NCBI GenBank assembly: GCA_032209605.1
Contig: JASFXZ010000005.1
Span: 27,454,905 to 27,518,904 of the forward strand
Length of the DNA stretch: 64,000 nucleotides
From: Mactromeris polynyma
Lineage: Eukaryota; Mollusca; Bivalvia; Venerida; Mactridae
Direction of reading: 5' to 3'
In this document: positions 35,707 to 47,142 of the stretch, piece by piece
Layout of the letters: each line of letters begins with the position of its first letter
How positions within the stretch are numbered: the stretch's first letter is position 1
Program-made: the position numbers and the translations under genes
The notes under the pieces: model-generated
The model's database searches: none
Seen by the model: the letters and a program-made list of their open reading frames with translations, nothing else
Told to the model about the DNA's origin: nothing

Positions 35707-36345
35707 TTAGATAGATAGATTTATTTCAACCTAAAATGTAGAATTCACATGGCAATATAATATTAAGACATATATTAGAAACAACAATATGTATGAATCA
35801 ATAACGCTATATCAATCAAGTATCGCCATATGAATCAATAACGCCATATCAATTAACAAAAGCCATATCAATCAATGTTAAGGATAACACAAAAAAGAGT
35901 TCAAGTAAAAGCTCTTATTTCCATTACGGTCCTTAATATTTAATATTGTGTGACATGGGAAGAATTATAAGCTATAAATAAAGTTATCACAGTCAGTTTA
36001 TCAAAGAAAGACATTGTGCTGCATGTTTATAAACAAATAGACAAAACGATGAAACAATGGAACAATAAGTTATCTCTGACAGGAATAATGGACGAAAAAG
36101 CTAAATAAATAAAATTTAACAAGGTATTAGGTTACAAATAATAAAACTGTTCAAAAGGAAAGGCAATACATTATTTAAGACGAGCTCAAAATGTGTTTTT
36201 TTAACTTTGCATTGAAAGAAGAAATACTTTTGGCATCGTTCACATCTTGTGACAGACTGTTCCATTGAAGTAGCCTTTGTACAAATCATACAAAGCTCAT
36301 TAAAGTAGAAATGACATAGGTAAGCGAAATATGTCTAGTATGATA
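35707..36345 (-). mobile_element. 3' end of a non-LTR retrotransposon (LINE), broken
   Basis: On the minus strand, 36264 down to 36175 reads a 29-residue tail starting WNSLSQDVNDAKSISSF and ending with a TAA stop (36175-36177). A W-N-S-L-P-x-x-V / S-x-x-x-F-K-x-x-L-K pattern is the classic C-terminus of reverse-transcriptase polyproteins in CR1/L2/Jockey-type LINEs. Upstream the frame is disrupted (an in-frame TGA and shifts before the Trp), so the copy is dead. Downstream there is a roughly 450-bp 3' region with AATAAA (complement of 35720-35725) and a short (ATCT)n tail ending near 35707, a typical LINE 3' end. The rest of the polymerase is absent: 5'-truncated. Clade not assigned. Confidence 0.72.
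35796..35876. repeat. Degenerate short repeat inside the LINE 3' region
   Basis: Variants of CGCCATATCAATCAA with TATGAATCAATAACG recur four to five times at 20-30 bp spacing. It lies within the presumed 3' untranslated part of the LINE fragment, so may be native to that element. Confidence 0.6.
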
Positions 36346-37975
36346 CTTACTTAAAGATTACTTGCGGAAGATAAAGAGCTATGTCATTTTTCGTTCGACC
36401 TCTTCCCGATGAAAGTTAGTAAGTTCCTAATTATTCTAATTGTGTGTACTTACCAAGGTTTGTCATTATAACATCAAATTGTCTGAGTAATAAGACAATA
36501 TTTGTGACAAAAATCAATCGTACTTTTATGCTTTTGAGTGTAGGTTAATTGGTTCTTAAATGTTTGGACATATGCGTATAACATTGTAACTTGTATTCTA
36601 TCAAAAACTTGATTGGTGAATATTACAGACATCAAATCTTCTTTATTAAACTTGGAGAAAAATGACAAATAGAGCGCGGATTAATATCAGTGAATAAAAC
36701 AATCCAGAAATCAAAGAAAATGTCAAAACTTGAAAATGGACTTTTTGATCACCAATACAGGTTTTGTCGTGGCACTGTTCAATTAATACATAATAGTTGA
36801 TGAAACACGTATACGTCCGTTGAGAAGACCAACTATTTAATTAGTACATTTAGCAAGATATTTTTCGTTTCACGTGTACAAATCTGTGTTTTTCTTACAG
36901 TTTCATTTAATTAGCGTAGTCTGGTCCGTCCCTGAATAATAATTTAAATGGCTTCAACTAGACTCAATTATATTCCATTATAAGATTTGGAAAATTGACC
37001 GTCATTATGTCTGCTGCAGCAGTATTGCTAAGAATATACAGTTATTTGAAGAATCTTTGATTGTAAACAAAATGCCGTTGGTTGTAGTTGGGCGTTCTTT
37101 GTACTGCAATTTGGTTGCGTTCTAATCGGTTCTTTCCTTGTGACCGTATCTGGTGACTATATTTGTAGACATTTTTGCGTATCATAAGGCTTGTCTTCTG
37201 GTCATGTCTGCACAGGATGTCAGTTTTTTTAAACTTATGACAGCCATACAGTGTAAAAGAGAAGTAATAATAATTGCTCGTAGCTTTCATGCACTGCGAG
37301 CTATAGAAGCACCATTCTACAGAAACGAACAATTCAGATTATTAAGAGTTATTTCGGAATTACCATTCAGATTTGTGAAAGAAACGATTTCTCAAAGAAT
37401 TCTGCATTGCTTTTAGTAAAAAAATTATAATGCATATTTTAACGTAAATGAGAATGTAATTTTCGTAGTAATGGTTGGGTCGATAGAAAACCAGGCATAC
37501 TCTGTTAAGCATTCAATCTCTAGAAGTTCTAAGATTGAAAAACTTGATAATTTTATCCTGAAATGAAATGTTCTCATACCTCTTACTTAAAATATCATGC
37601 ATGATTTTGTTATTTTTGGCAGACTGGACGATCAAAAATTTAAAAGCTCAATTTTTTTAATTTTTTTATTTTCTATTTTCTACTCACACACGCTGTATAT
37701 TCTTTTCTGTACATTATACAATTATACGATAACTGACAACTTTGCTATGTACAATTGTATTATGTAATTATGTATGTTCACTGCTTTGTAAAATACTTGA
37801 AAAAAGGAAGTTATCTTTAAAAAAAAAAATTGATCTTGTCTTTAAAGCTACAAAGCTTCAAGGGTCGTATTTGCAATTTAAGAAACACGTGCCAAAGTAT
37901 GATAAAATATTGTCAACAAACATAAGCGACCTAGGGGTCAATGCCAATGCTTTCCAGAAGTATATAGTAAGTGAT
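36346..37975. other. AT-rich spacer, nothing recognised
   Basis: Open frames of 64-96 codons have no motif; part of it (36346-36670) could be further decayed LINE sequence, but I could not trace it. The 159-codon frame 37742-38221 begins here and continues through repeat R copy 2. Confidence 0.45.
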
Positions 37976-38207
37976 CGTTACCATCCATTAATTTCCCTCT
38001 TCACTGTTTGGCCTCATCTCCTAGTTATTCCTTATGGTCTGCCGGGTCATTCATTGCGCCTCTGTTCACTTACGTATATACCCTTGAACCTTAAAGTGCC
38101 TTATGTTTTATGGAGTGTTGTTTTCCTGGAGGTGGGGAGGCACTGTCTTATGTATGTGGCGTTCCCTGTAGCAACTTATTCTCTCTCTTTTACGAAAACT
38201 GATACCA
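37976..38207 (+). repeat. Dispersed repeat R, copy 2
   Basis: Landmarks are CCATCCATTAATTTCCCTC, CTAGTTATTCCTTATGGTCT then GCCGGG, TTGCGCCTCTGTTCACTTAC, CCTTATGTTTTATGGAGTGT, GGAGGCACTGTCTTATGTAT and GGCGTTCCCTGTAGCAACTT then ATTCTCTCTCTTTT. In the plus frame it reads VPYVLWSVVFLEVGRHC and then YVAFPVATYSLSF. The minus-strand copies at 52910-53075 and 56990-57115 read closely similar peptides in their own sense direction. Relative to copy 4, this copy lacks six bases in the GGAGG(TTTGTG)TGGGG region, which keeps frame. Confidence 0.8.
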
Positions 38208-39735
38208 AAAATCTCAAATGACCAAAGTTGAGGTATTAATAATAAAAATTATTGACAACTTATAAAACGCCATTGTTCTTGATCATGGTATCGTGAAAAC
38301 TGTTTTAAGAAACAATTAAGAACCTTGATGGAAGACTTCAAGCTAGTCAAACATATTCGCGTGTTCCATTACAGAACCAAATACAGTGACACAGTATAAA
38401 GTGTACGTATAACATATGTAGCAAAAGTGAAAATAATTATCTGATTTTGTTTGTGTTTATCTCGAACTTCGGATCTATCATTATAAATAATCTTATGTTG
38501 TTGACCCCATTTTTATCATTAATATGAACTATTTGAAACTCCCTGCATACAATAATAATTAATGGTGAATACATTTATAGTTTGATGAAATATTTATGAC
38601 ATCACTGTCTTTCCCTAGGGGGCATGATCGTGACATACTTACTCGTGTATATTGATTGATTTATTGAGGGAATAATTGTTATCTACTTGTCGAAAAATTA
38701 GAACAATGCTAGTGGTTTATATATACGAAATACGGAATAAGTTAATATTGTCTTGCTGCTTATAATTCATCCCCAGGATATAACGTCATTGTGTACATGA
38801 ACGGAGACACCGCTATCTCAATACGAGAAACAGCCGCAACATGTGTCGCAGAATGACAGATAACAGATAATTAACAAACTACGGACTGTAAGACGCCTGA
38901 AAATTAATATCAGAGAGGAAGCAGATGTGAGAATTTAGTGGCCGAAGTATTTGTATCCAATAATTTTAGTTCAGGACTAGATCTACTTATTTATCGCATA
39001 AACAAACACGAATTTATAGTCAGACCTACTGCAATTTTACTGGTAAATCAATACAATTTTCAGCTCAAAGTCGTCAATTCAATAAAAATACAAGGAAGAA
39101 TATCACCTTAACTTTCCCATTAATGCAGCTAAAATTATTACACTGTGGGTTTGACTTTGATATATCATTTGACAAAACACTGCTAAGTATTAATTAGTGT
39201 TCAAGTCGTACGGTCTTTATTACAAGAAGTGAGTAATGTTGTTTTGAGAAAAGACTAGACTGAAATAGTTAGGATTGTGAAATCGGACTTCAGCTTAATT
39301 TCTCATTTACTAGTAGTTAGTAGTGTTATCCAGGACATTCTGAAGTATGTCCAGCTTTATTGAGTTTTTATCTGTTTGTATATATTAAAAACATTTTGCA
39401 TGAGATCATTCCCCTATTGTCGTCACATACTTTTCCTCCGTGATTTCCACGATAAGCGTCTATTAATTATGAAAGCTGGATCATCCAGTCGCTTTTTATT
39501 GAAAAGTATCGGCTAAAAACTTGAACAGTTTCTCTTTAGTGTCAATTTTATTTCAGATATCTTATTGTTCATATGCTCTAGTAATAAATCTTTATTTTTA
39601 TAATAGGAAAAATAAATGATGCATTAAGCTTAGACCTACTGACGTGAAGTTAAACATGAAGTTTATATTGAGCCCGTAATGACGGATTGAGCGTATTGAT
39701 TATCGAGCTTACCGGCGTGTAGCCATAGCTGCAAT
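38208..39735. other. AT-rich spacer, nothing recognised
   Basis: No open frame of note and no repeat copy; it borders the large 44-bp array. Confidence 0.5.
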
Positions 39736-42700
39736 GTGAAGGAGGGTGAATGGATATCCGGGGGCTTTCTCACAGACAAGTGAAGGAGGGTGAATGGATA
39801 TCCGGGGGCTTTCTCACAGACACGTGAATGAGGGTGAATGGATATCCGGGGGCTTTCTCTCAGACAAGTGAAGGAGGGTAAATGGGTATCCGGGGGCTTT
39901 CTCACAGACAAGTGCAGGAGGGTAAATGGGTATCCGGGGGCTTTCTCACAGACACGTGAAGGAGGGTAAATGGGTATCCGGGGGCTTTCTCACAGACAAG
40001 TGAAGGAGGGTAAATGGGTATCCGGGGGCTTTCTCACAGACAAGTGAAGGAGGGTGAATGGGTATCCGGGGGCTTTCTCACAGACAAGTGAAGGAGGGTG
40101 AATGGGTATCCGGGGGCTTTCTCACAGACAAGTGAAGGAGGGTAAATGGGTATCCGGGGGCTTTCTCACAGACAAGTGAAGGAGAGTAAATGGGTATCCG
40201 GGGGCTTTCTCACAGACAAGTGAAGGAGGGTAAATGGGTATCCGGGAGCTTTCTCACAGACAAGTGAAGGAGAGTAAATGGGTATCCGGGGGCTTTCTCA
40301 CAGACAAGTGAAGGAGGGTAAATGGGTATCCGGGGGCTTTCTCTCAGACAAGTGAAGGAGGGTAAATGGGTATTCGGGGGCTTTCTCACAGACAAGTGAA
40401 GGAGGGTAAATGGGTATCCGGGGGCTTTCTCACAGACAAGTGAAGGAGGGTAAATGGGTATCCGGGGGCTTTCTCACAGACACGTGAATGAGGGTGAATG
40501 GGTATCCGGGGGCTTTCTCACAGACACGTGAATGAGGGTGAATGGATATCCGGGGGCTTTCTCACAGACAAGTGTTGGAGGGTAAATGGGTATCCGGGGG
40601 CTTTCTCACAGACACGTGAATGAGGGTGAATGGATATCCGGGGGCTTTCTCACAGACAAGTGAAGGAGGGTAAATGGGTATCCGGGGGCTTTCTCTCAGA
40701 CAAGTGAAGGAGGGTGAATGGGTATCCGGGGGTTTTCTCACATACACGTGAAGGAGGGTAAATGGGTATCCGGGGGCTTTCTCACAGACAAGTGAAGGAG
40801 GGTAAATGGGTATCCGGGGGCTTTCTCTCAGACAAGTGAAGGAGGGTAAATGGGTATCCGGGGGCTTTCTCACATACACGTGAAGGAGGGTAAATGGGTA
40901 TCCGGGGGCTTTCTCACAGACACGTGAATGAGGGTGAATGGGTATCCGGGGGCTTTCTCTCAGACAAGTGAAGGAGGGTAAATGGGTATCCGGGGGCTTT
41001 CTCTCAGACAAGTGAAGGAGGGTAAATGGGTATCCGGGAGCTTTCTCTCAGACACGTGAATGAGGGTGAATGGGTATCCGGGGGCTTTCTCTCAGACAAG
41101 TGAAGGAGGGTAAATGGGTATCCGGGAGCTTTCTCTCAGACACGTGAATGAGGGTGAATGGGTATCCGGGGGCTTTCTCTCAGACAAGTGAAGGAGGGTA
41201 AATGGGTATCCGGGGGCTTTCTCTCAGACAAGTGAAGGAGGGTAAATGGGTATCCGGGGGCTTTCTCACAGACACGTGAATGAGGGTGAATGGGTATCCG
41301 GGGGCTTTCTCTCAGACAAGTGAAGGAGGGTAAATGGGTATCCGGGGGCTTTCTCACAGACAAGTGAAGGAGGGTAAATGGGTATCCGGGGGCTTTCTCA
41401 CAGACAAGTGAAGGAGGGTAAATGGGTATCCGGGGGCTTTCTCACAGACACGTGAATGAGGGTAAATGGGTATCCGGGGGCTTTCTCTCAGACAAGTGAA
41501 GGAGGGTAAATGGGTATCCGGGGGCTTTCTCACAGACAAGTGAAGGAGGGTAAATGGGTATCCGGGGGCTTTCTCACAGACACGTGAATGAGGGTAAATG
41601 GTATCCGGGGGCTTTCTCTCAGACAAGTGAAGGAGGGTAAATGGGTATCCGGGGGCTTTCTCTCAGACAAGTGAAGGAGGGTGAATGGGTATCCGGGGGC
41701 TTTCTCTCAGACAAGTGAAGGAGGGTGAATGGGTATCCGGGGGCTTTCTCTCAGACAAGTGAAGGAGGGTGAATGGGTATCCGGGGGCTTTCTCTCAGAC
41801 AAGTGAAGGAGGGTAAATGGGTATCCGGGGGCTTTCTCACAGACAAGTGAAGGAGGGTGAATGGGTATCCGGGGGCTTTCTCTCAGACAAGTGAAGGAGG
41901 GTAAATGGATATCCGGGGGCTTTCTCACAGACAAGTGAAGGAGGGTAAATGGGTATCCGGGAGCTTTCTCTCAGACACGTGAATGAGGGTGAATGGGTAT
42001 CCGGGGGCTTTCTCTCAGACAAGTGAAGGAGGGTAAATGGGTATCCGGGAGCTTTCTCTCAGACACGTGAATGAGGGTGAATGGGTATCCGGGGGCTTTC
42101 TCTCAGACAAGTGAAGGAGGGTAAATGGGTATCCGGGGGCTTTCTCTCAGACAAGTGAAGGAGGGTAAATGGGTATCCGGGGGCTTTCTCACAGACACGT
42201 GAATGAGGGTGAATGGGTATCCGGGGGCTTTCTCTCAGACAAGTGAAGGAGGGTAAATGGGTATCCGGGGGCTTTCTCACAGACAAGTGAAGGAGGGTGA
42301 ATGGGTATCCGGGGACTTTCTCACAGACAAGTGAAGGAGGGTGAATGTGTATCCGGGGACTTTCTCACAGACAAGTGAAGGAGGGTGAATGTGTATCCGG
42401 GGACTTTCTCACAGACAAGTGAAGGAGGGTGAATGGGTATCCGGGGGCTTTCTCTCAGACAAGTGAAGGAGGGTAAATGGGTATCCGGGGGCTTTCTCAC
42501 AGACAAGTGAAGGAGGGTGAATGGGTATCCGGGGACTTTCTCACAGACAAGTGAAGGAGGGTGAATGTGTATCCGGGGACTTTCTCACAGACAAGTGAAG
42601 GAGGGTGAATGTGTATCCGGGGACTTTCTCACAGACACGTGAAGGAGGGTAAATGGGTATCCGGGGGCTTTCTCTCAGACAAGTGAAGGAGGGTAAATGG

Positions 42701-44222
42701 GTATCCGGGGGCTTTCTCACAGACAAGTGAAGGAGGGTAAATGGGTATCCGGGGGCTTTCTCACAGTCAAGTGAAGGGGGGTAAATGGGTATCCGGGGGC
42801 TTTCTCACAGACAAGTGAAGGAGGGTAAATGGGTATCCGGGGGCTTTCTCACAGACAAGTGAAGGAGGGTAAATGGGTATCCGGGGGCTTTCTCACAGAC
42901 AAGTGAAGGAGGGTAAATGGGTATCCGGGGGCTTTCTCTCAGACAAGTGAAGGAGGGTAAATGGGTATCCGGGGGCTTTCTCACAGACAAGTGAAGGAGG
43001 GTAAATGGGTATCCGGGGGCTTTCTCACAGACAAGTGAAGGAGGGTAAATGGGTATCCGGGGGCTTTCTCACAGACAAGTGAAGGAGAGTGAATGGGTAT
43101 CCGGGGGCTTTCTCACAGACAAGTGAAGGAGGGTGAATGGGTATTCGGGGGCTTTCTCACAGACAAGTGAAGGAGGGTAAATGGGTATTCGGGGGCTTTC
43201 TCTCAGACAAGTGAAGGAGGGTAAATGGGTATCCGGGGGCTTTCTCTCAGACAAGTGAAGGAGGGTAAATGGGTATCCGGGGGCTTTCTCACATACACGT
43301 GAAGGAGGGTAAATGGGTATTCGGGGGCTTTCTCTCAGACAAGTGAAGGAGGGTAAATGGGTATCCGGGGGCTTTCTCACAGACAAGTGAAGGAGGGTGA
43401 ATGGGTATCCGGGGGCTTTCTCACAGACAAGTGAAGGAGAGTGAATGGGTATCCGGGGGCTTTCTCACAGACAAGTGAAGGAGGGTAAATGGGTATCCGG
43501 GGGCTTTCTCACAGACAAGTGAAGGAGGGTAAATGGGTATCCGGGGGCTTTCTCACAGACAAGTGAAGGAGGGTAAATGGGTATCCGGGGGCTTTCTCAC
43601 AGACAAGTGAAGGAGGGTAAATGGGTATCCGGGGGCTTTCTCACAGTCAAGTGAAGGGGGGTAAATGGGTATCCGGGGACTTTCTCTCAGACAAGTGAAG
43701 GAGGGTGAATGGGTATCCGGGGGCTTTCTCACAGACAAGTGAAGGAGGGTGAATGGGTATTCGGGGGCTTTCTCTCAGACAAGTGAAGGAGGGTAAATGG
43801 GTATTCGGGGGCTTTCTCTCAGACAAGTGAAGGAGGGTAAATGGGTATCCGGGGGCTTTCTCACAGACAAGTGAAGGAGGGTGAATGGATATCCGGGGGC
43901 TTTCTCACAGACAAGTGAAGGAGGGTGAATGGGTATCCGGGGGCTTTCTCACAGACAAGTGAAGGAGGGTGAATGGATATCCGGGGGCTTTCTCACAGAC
44001 AAGTGAAGGAGGGTGAATGGGTATCCGGGGGCTTTCTCACAGACAAGTGAAGGAGGGTAAATGGGTATCCGGGGGCTTTCTCACAGACAAGTGAAGGAGG
44101 GTGAATGGGTATCCGGGGGCTTTCTCACAGACAAGTGAAGGAGGGTAAATGGGTATCCGGGGGCTTTCGCACAGACACGTGAAGGAGGGTAAATGGGTAT
44201 CCGGGGGTTTTCTCACAGACAA
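39736..44222. repeat. Very large 44-bp minisatellite, about 102 units
   Basis: The consensus unit begins GTGAAGGAGGGTAAATGGGT, continues ATCCGGGGGCTTTCTCACAG and ends ACAA. The array spans 4487 bp; with one 43-bp unit (near 41599) that is 102 units. Frequent variants are CACAGACAA/CTCAGACAA, GTGAAGGAGGG/GTGAATGAGGG preceded by GACAC, GTAAAT/GTGAAT and GGGGGC/GGGAGC/GGGGAC. Rare variants recur at fixed multiples of the unit (see findings), showing block duplications. The plus strand is G-rich (GGAGGG, GGG and GGGGG in each unit). Because 44 is not a multiple of three, minus-strand frames cycle every 132 bp through MSVRKPPDTHLPSFTC-like peptides until a TGA; these are array products, not genes. 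Confidence 0.98.
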
Positions 44223-46482
44223 AACAATTATGTAGAGACTTCCTTCTTTATTTATTGGACATGAAGACATTTTGACGCAGAGAGGAGTCACCTTTTGTGA
44301 CCGTGAAACGAGACGAGCAAGACTGCAGAGACGAATACCCCGCAGATCATGCATGATTTAGCATTTATATTCATACAGAAAAGATGTTTATCCGTTCATT
44401 CGACAATCATTATTCCTGCACACAATTACGGAGTGTCATTTTCTGCTCAGTATTTTCAGCGTTATACACTTCCCTGATACCTAAGATTCTGTGAACGTAC
44501 AAAGGGATCTTGCTTTGTCAGTGTTTTGTCTACCTTATTACGTTAACTGACTACAACAGAAATTTGCTTTTGTATGAAATAAAAGCTATAGATATTCTAT
44601 TTGTGCTGGAAGCAGTCCGAAGGTTAAAAAGAGATGTCTGTATCGGCAGATTTTAATTAAATACGAACGTTCTGGGATGGTGCCTTTTCGGAATACAGCG
44701 TATAAGTCATTGGCAGAAAGTTCCTTCAAATGGTTCAATCAAAGTACTGAGAGCGCTTTTTGGGACAGATCGTGTGCCAATCACGTGGTGAAACAAACGC
44801 GTTTATTATAATGAGCTTATTATTATTATCATCATTAAAGTTTAATATATTGTGTGTAATTCTAAAAAGCACGAATTGCATTCTGTTTCTGCTTTTATAT
44901 TGATATATATGTATACTAAGGGGGGATGACTCTACATGTTTTGATGATTTTTGAAAAGAAAGCAAACAATTTGTACAAATTTACATTTAAGTGCTTGCAC
45001 AGAAGACATACCTATGTACTGTTTTAAACAACTGTCTATCGTGTACAAACTTGCCAGCATTGATCACTTACCGAGTAACAGTATCTTTCGTTCATTATTC
45101 TATATAATTTCATTAAAACTAGAAACAAGATCACCTCCATCATGATCAGCATCATGGTCACCGTTAATAAAATAATATTCATAGTAGTATCGTTGTCGAA
45201 ACCGTCAATTAAACTTTATGTTCTTACGATTGTAATCAGTCTATAGCCATTAGATCAAATCGTCGCCATTTTACGCTGTGCAGAATTGTGTTACAAGCAC
45301 ATCTGGTAGAAGTTTTCATTTGATGGTTTTCTGTGAATATTTTCTATTTTGAAAAACCAAACCGATGTTATTAACGCGTAGATATGTGGTAAATATGCAC
45401 TTATGTACAAAAAAGTCATATATTCTTCAAGAAAATTTGCAAAAGTTATTGCTATTAAAATGTATCGTAGCCCGATGTGAATTCTCAGGGTTTTTTTCTT
45501 GACACACAGTGTCGTTAGGACGAAGCATACTAACCAGGTGACAAGTATATATTTATGGCAAATGAGTTCGTTAATGACAAGGATCATCGCCATGCAGTGT
45601 TTGGAAAAAGTTCTGAATATGCGTTGACGTGGGACTATTTAATTACTACCGAATGTGATTACATTTGTTTGTATAATTAAATACCACATGTGCTAATTAA
45701 CTCATTTGTTCTTTTTGAACCTTGTGGATAACACATCTGTTGCACTTGTGATTTGCGAACTATTGCATGTATTGTTTTCGTGATTTCGCATTTGCTAATG
45801 ATGATGATATATATCGTTGTTTATATTGCTTTCATGAACGTTAGTGAATACATTCTTATGAGACTGAACTGTTTTAAAATATATCCCTAACAGTCCCGTG
45901 TCTTTTCGCAAAAGTACACTAATGTATGAATAAATGTAATAACTTACAAGCAGTAAACAAATTTTCCGGAAAATATCATTTTAAAAGTGATGGATTTTGC
46001 GCCTGTGAAAGGTTATTTCCTAAAACTGTTCTTATCCAGAGGGGATACCCCTCCCACACCCACCCCAGACGCGGCCCCAATGCTCAATCATTTTCCACAG
46101 ACGACAATCATATTGTTATAAATGTATCTCACTATATTTGTGTCGACGAATTGTGGAATACGCAATGCTTCTTTCTTATTTTTTACTTGTACATCGTCGC
46201 TCAAGCGGCAGGAAATTGAATCAAACGATAAATTGATTGTCACAACAACACGAAGTTTTGCCGTATAATAGAGTGCACCTTTGATATATATCTAACACAA
46301 TGTGTTGTGATAAAATTGTCTTATGAGAACAATGACACCGCCTTTAAGCATGTCGTCACGCTATCTACCCATTCTTATGAAACAAGAGTAACCACCAATC
46401 TGACAACTTGCCGTAGCATGAATTATGTTGTTTTTGTTGTTGTTTTATCTGCAATTAGAAAAATCGCATGAAGTTGAATATG
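44223..46482. other. Spacer after the large array, no gene recognised
   Basis: Open frames up to 100 codons (45291-45593 minus, hydrophobic because AT-rich) and 97 codons (45926-46219 plus) have no recognisable domain. A small TTATTATTATCATCATTA microsatellite lies near 44817-44836, and a C-rich patch (CCCCTCCCACACCCACCCCA) near 46047-46066. Confidence 0.5.
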
Positions 46483-46700
46483 TACTCCATAAACAAGTAT
46501 TGCTAAATGTATGGTACTCCATAAACACGTATTGTTAAATGTATGGTACTCCATAAACACGTATTGCTAAATGTATGGTACTCCATAAACACGTATTGCT
46601 AAATGTATGGTACTCCATAAACACGTATTGCTAAATGTATGGTACTCCATAAACACGTATTGCTAAATGTATGTTACTCCATTAACACGTATTGCTGAAT
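46483..46700. repeat. 32-bp minisatellite x 7
   Basis: Units start at 46483, 46515, 46547, 46579, 46611, 46643 and 46675. Each is TACTCCATAAACACGTATTG followed by CTAAATGTATGG. The first and last units carry most of the substitutions (AACAAG in unit 1; CATTAA and CTGAATTTATTT in unit 7), so decay is greatest at the edges. Confidence 0.96.
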
Positions 46701-46834
46701 TTATTTGAAATAATGAATTCAATGATTATAAATTATAAAATCAGTTATGGAAATTATTAGACATAGTCGAAACGAAAACAATGTGAAAATGTACAAAATA
46801 TAGCATTCTGTTCTTGCTAGCTCCTCGATGTATT

Positions 46835-47056
46835 CCATCCATCAAATTCTCCCTATGTTTGTCCTCCTTCATTCTTCTTAGTTGTCCTTGATGGTCGACC
46901 AGGCCATTACATGTGCTCCTGTTCCCTTGCGTATTGACCCTTGCACCCCTCAATGCCTGACGTTTTGTGGACTGTTGTCTTCCCGGAGGTCTGTGTAGAG
47001 AGTCATTGTCTTGAGTAAGTGGTGTTCCCTGTTGCAACTTATTCTCTCTTTTAGTA
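46835..47056 (+). repeat. Dispersed repeat R, copy 3
   Basis: It aligns from CCATCCATCAAATTCTCCCT through GTCCTTGATGGTCGACC, GCTCCTGTTCCCTTGCGTAT, TGACGTTTTGTGGACTGTTG, CCCGGAGGTCTGTGTAGAGA and GGTGTTCCCTGTTGCAACTT then ATTCTCTCTTTT. In the sense frame equivalent to copies 2 and 4 it has a TAA (CTTGAGTAAG), so the shared peptide is interrupted here. The 98-codon minus frame over it is a shadow. Confidence 0.75.
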
Positions 47057-47077
47057 CTTGTTGAAAGTTCATGCCAT

Positions 47078-47142
47078 GAGGACTGGTTTGGTCACCTGAC
47101 CGCCGTATATAACTGAGAATAATGTTGAATTATAGCGTCAAA
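47078..47142 (+). mobile_element. SINE 3'-tail fragment
   Basis: GGTTTGGTCACCTGACCGCC, then GTATATAACTGAGAATAATG, then TTGAATTATAGCGTCAAATC matches the tail of the SINE at 55648-55866 (CGCCGTATATGACT, GTTGAAAAACG). It begins about 20 bp after the end of repeat R copy 3. Short and diverged, so only moderately sure. Confidence 0.5.

Noticed and set aside
37742..38221. 159-codon plus-strand frame
   Set aside because: The second half is repeat R copy 2 and the first half is AT-rich Lys/Leu/Ile sequence. I attribute the similarity to 52842-53066 to the dispersed repeat.
40562..41011. 149-codon minus-strand frame and its relatives across the 44-bp array
   Set aside because: The frame shifts each unit because 44 is not a multiple of three, and it ends at a TGA created by a common variant. 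No sign of coding selection.
39736..44222. Telomere-type repeat because of GGGTAAATGGGT
   Set aside because: No TTAGGG-type or other short telomere unit is repeated; the period is strictly 44 bp.
46483..46700. CRISPR-like appearance of 32-bp repeats (also 26661-26849 and 62100-63027)
   Set aside because: Units are head-to-tail with no unique spacers, and the DNA is eukaryotic in character.
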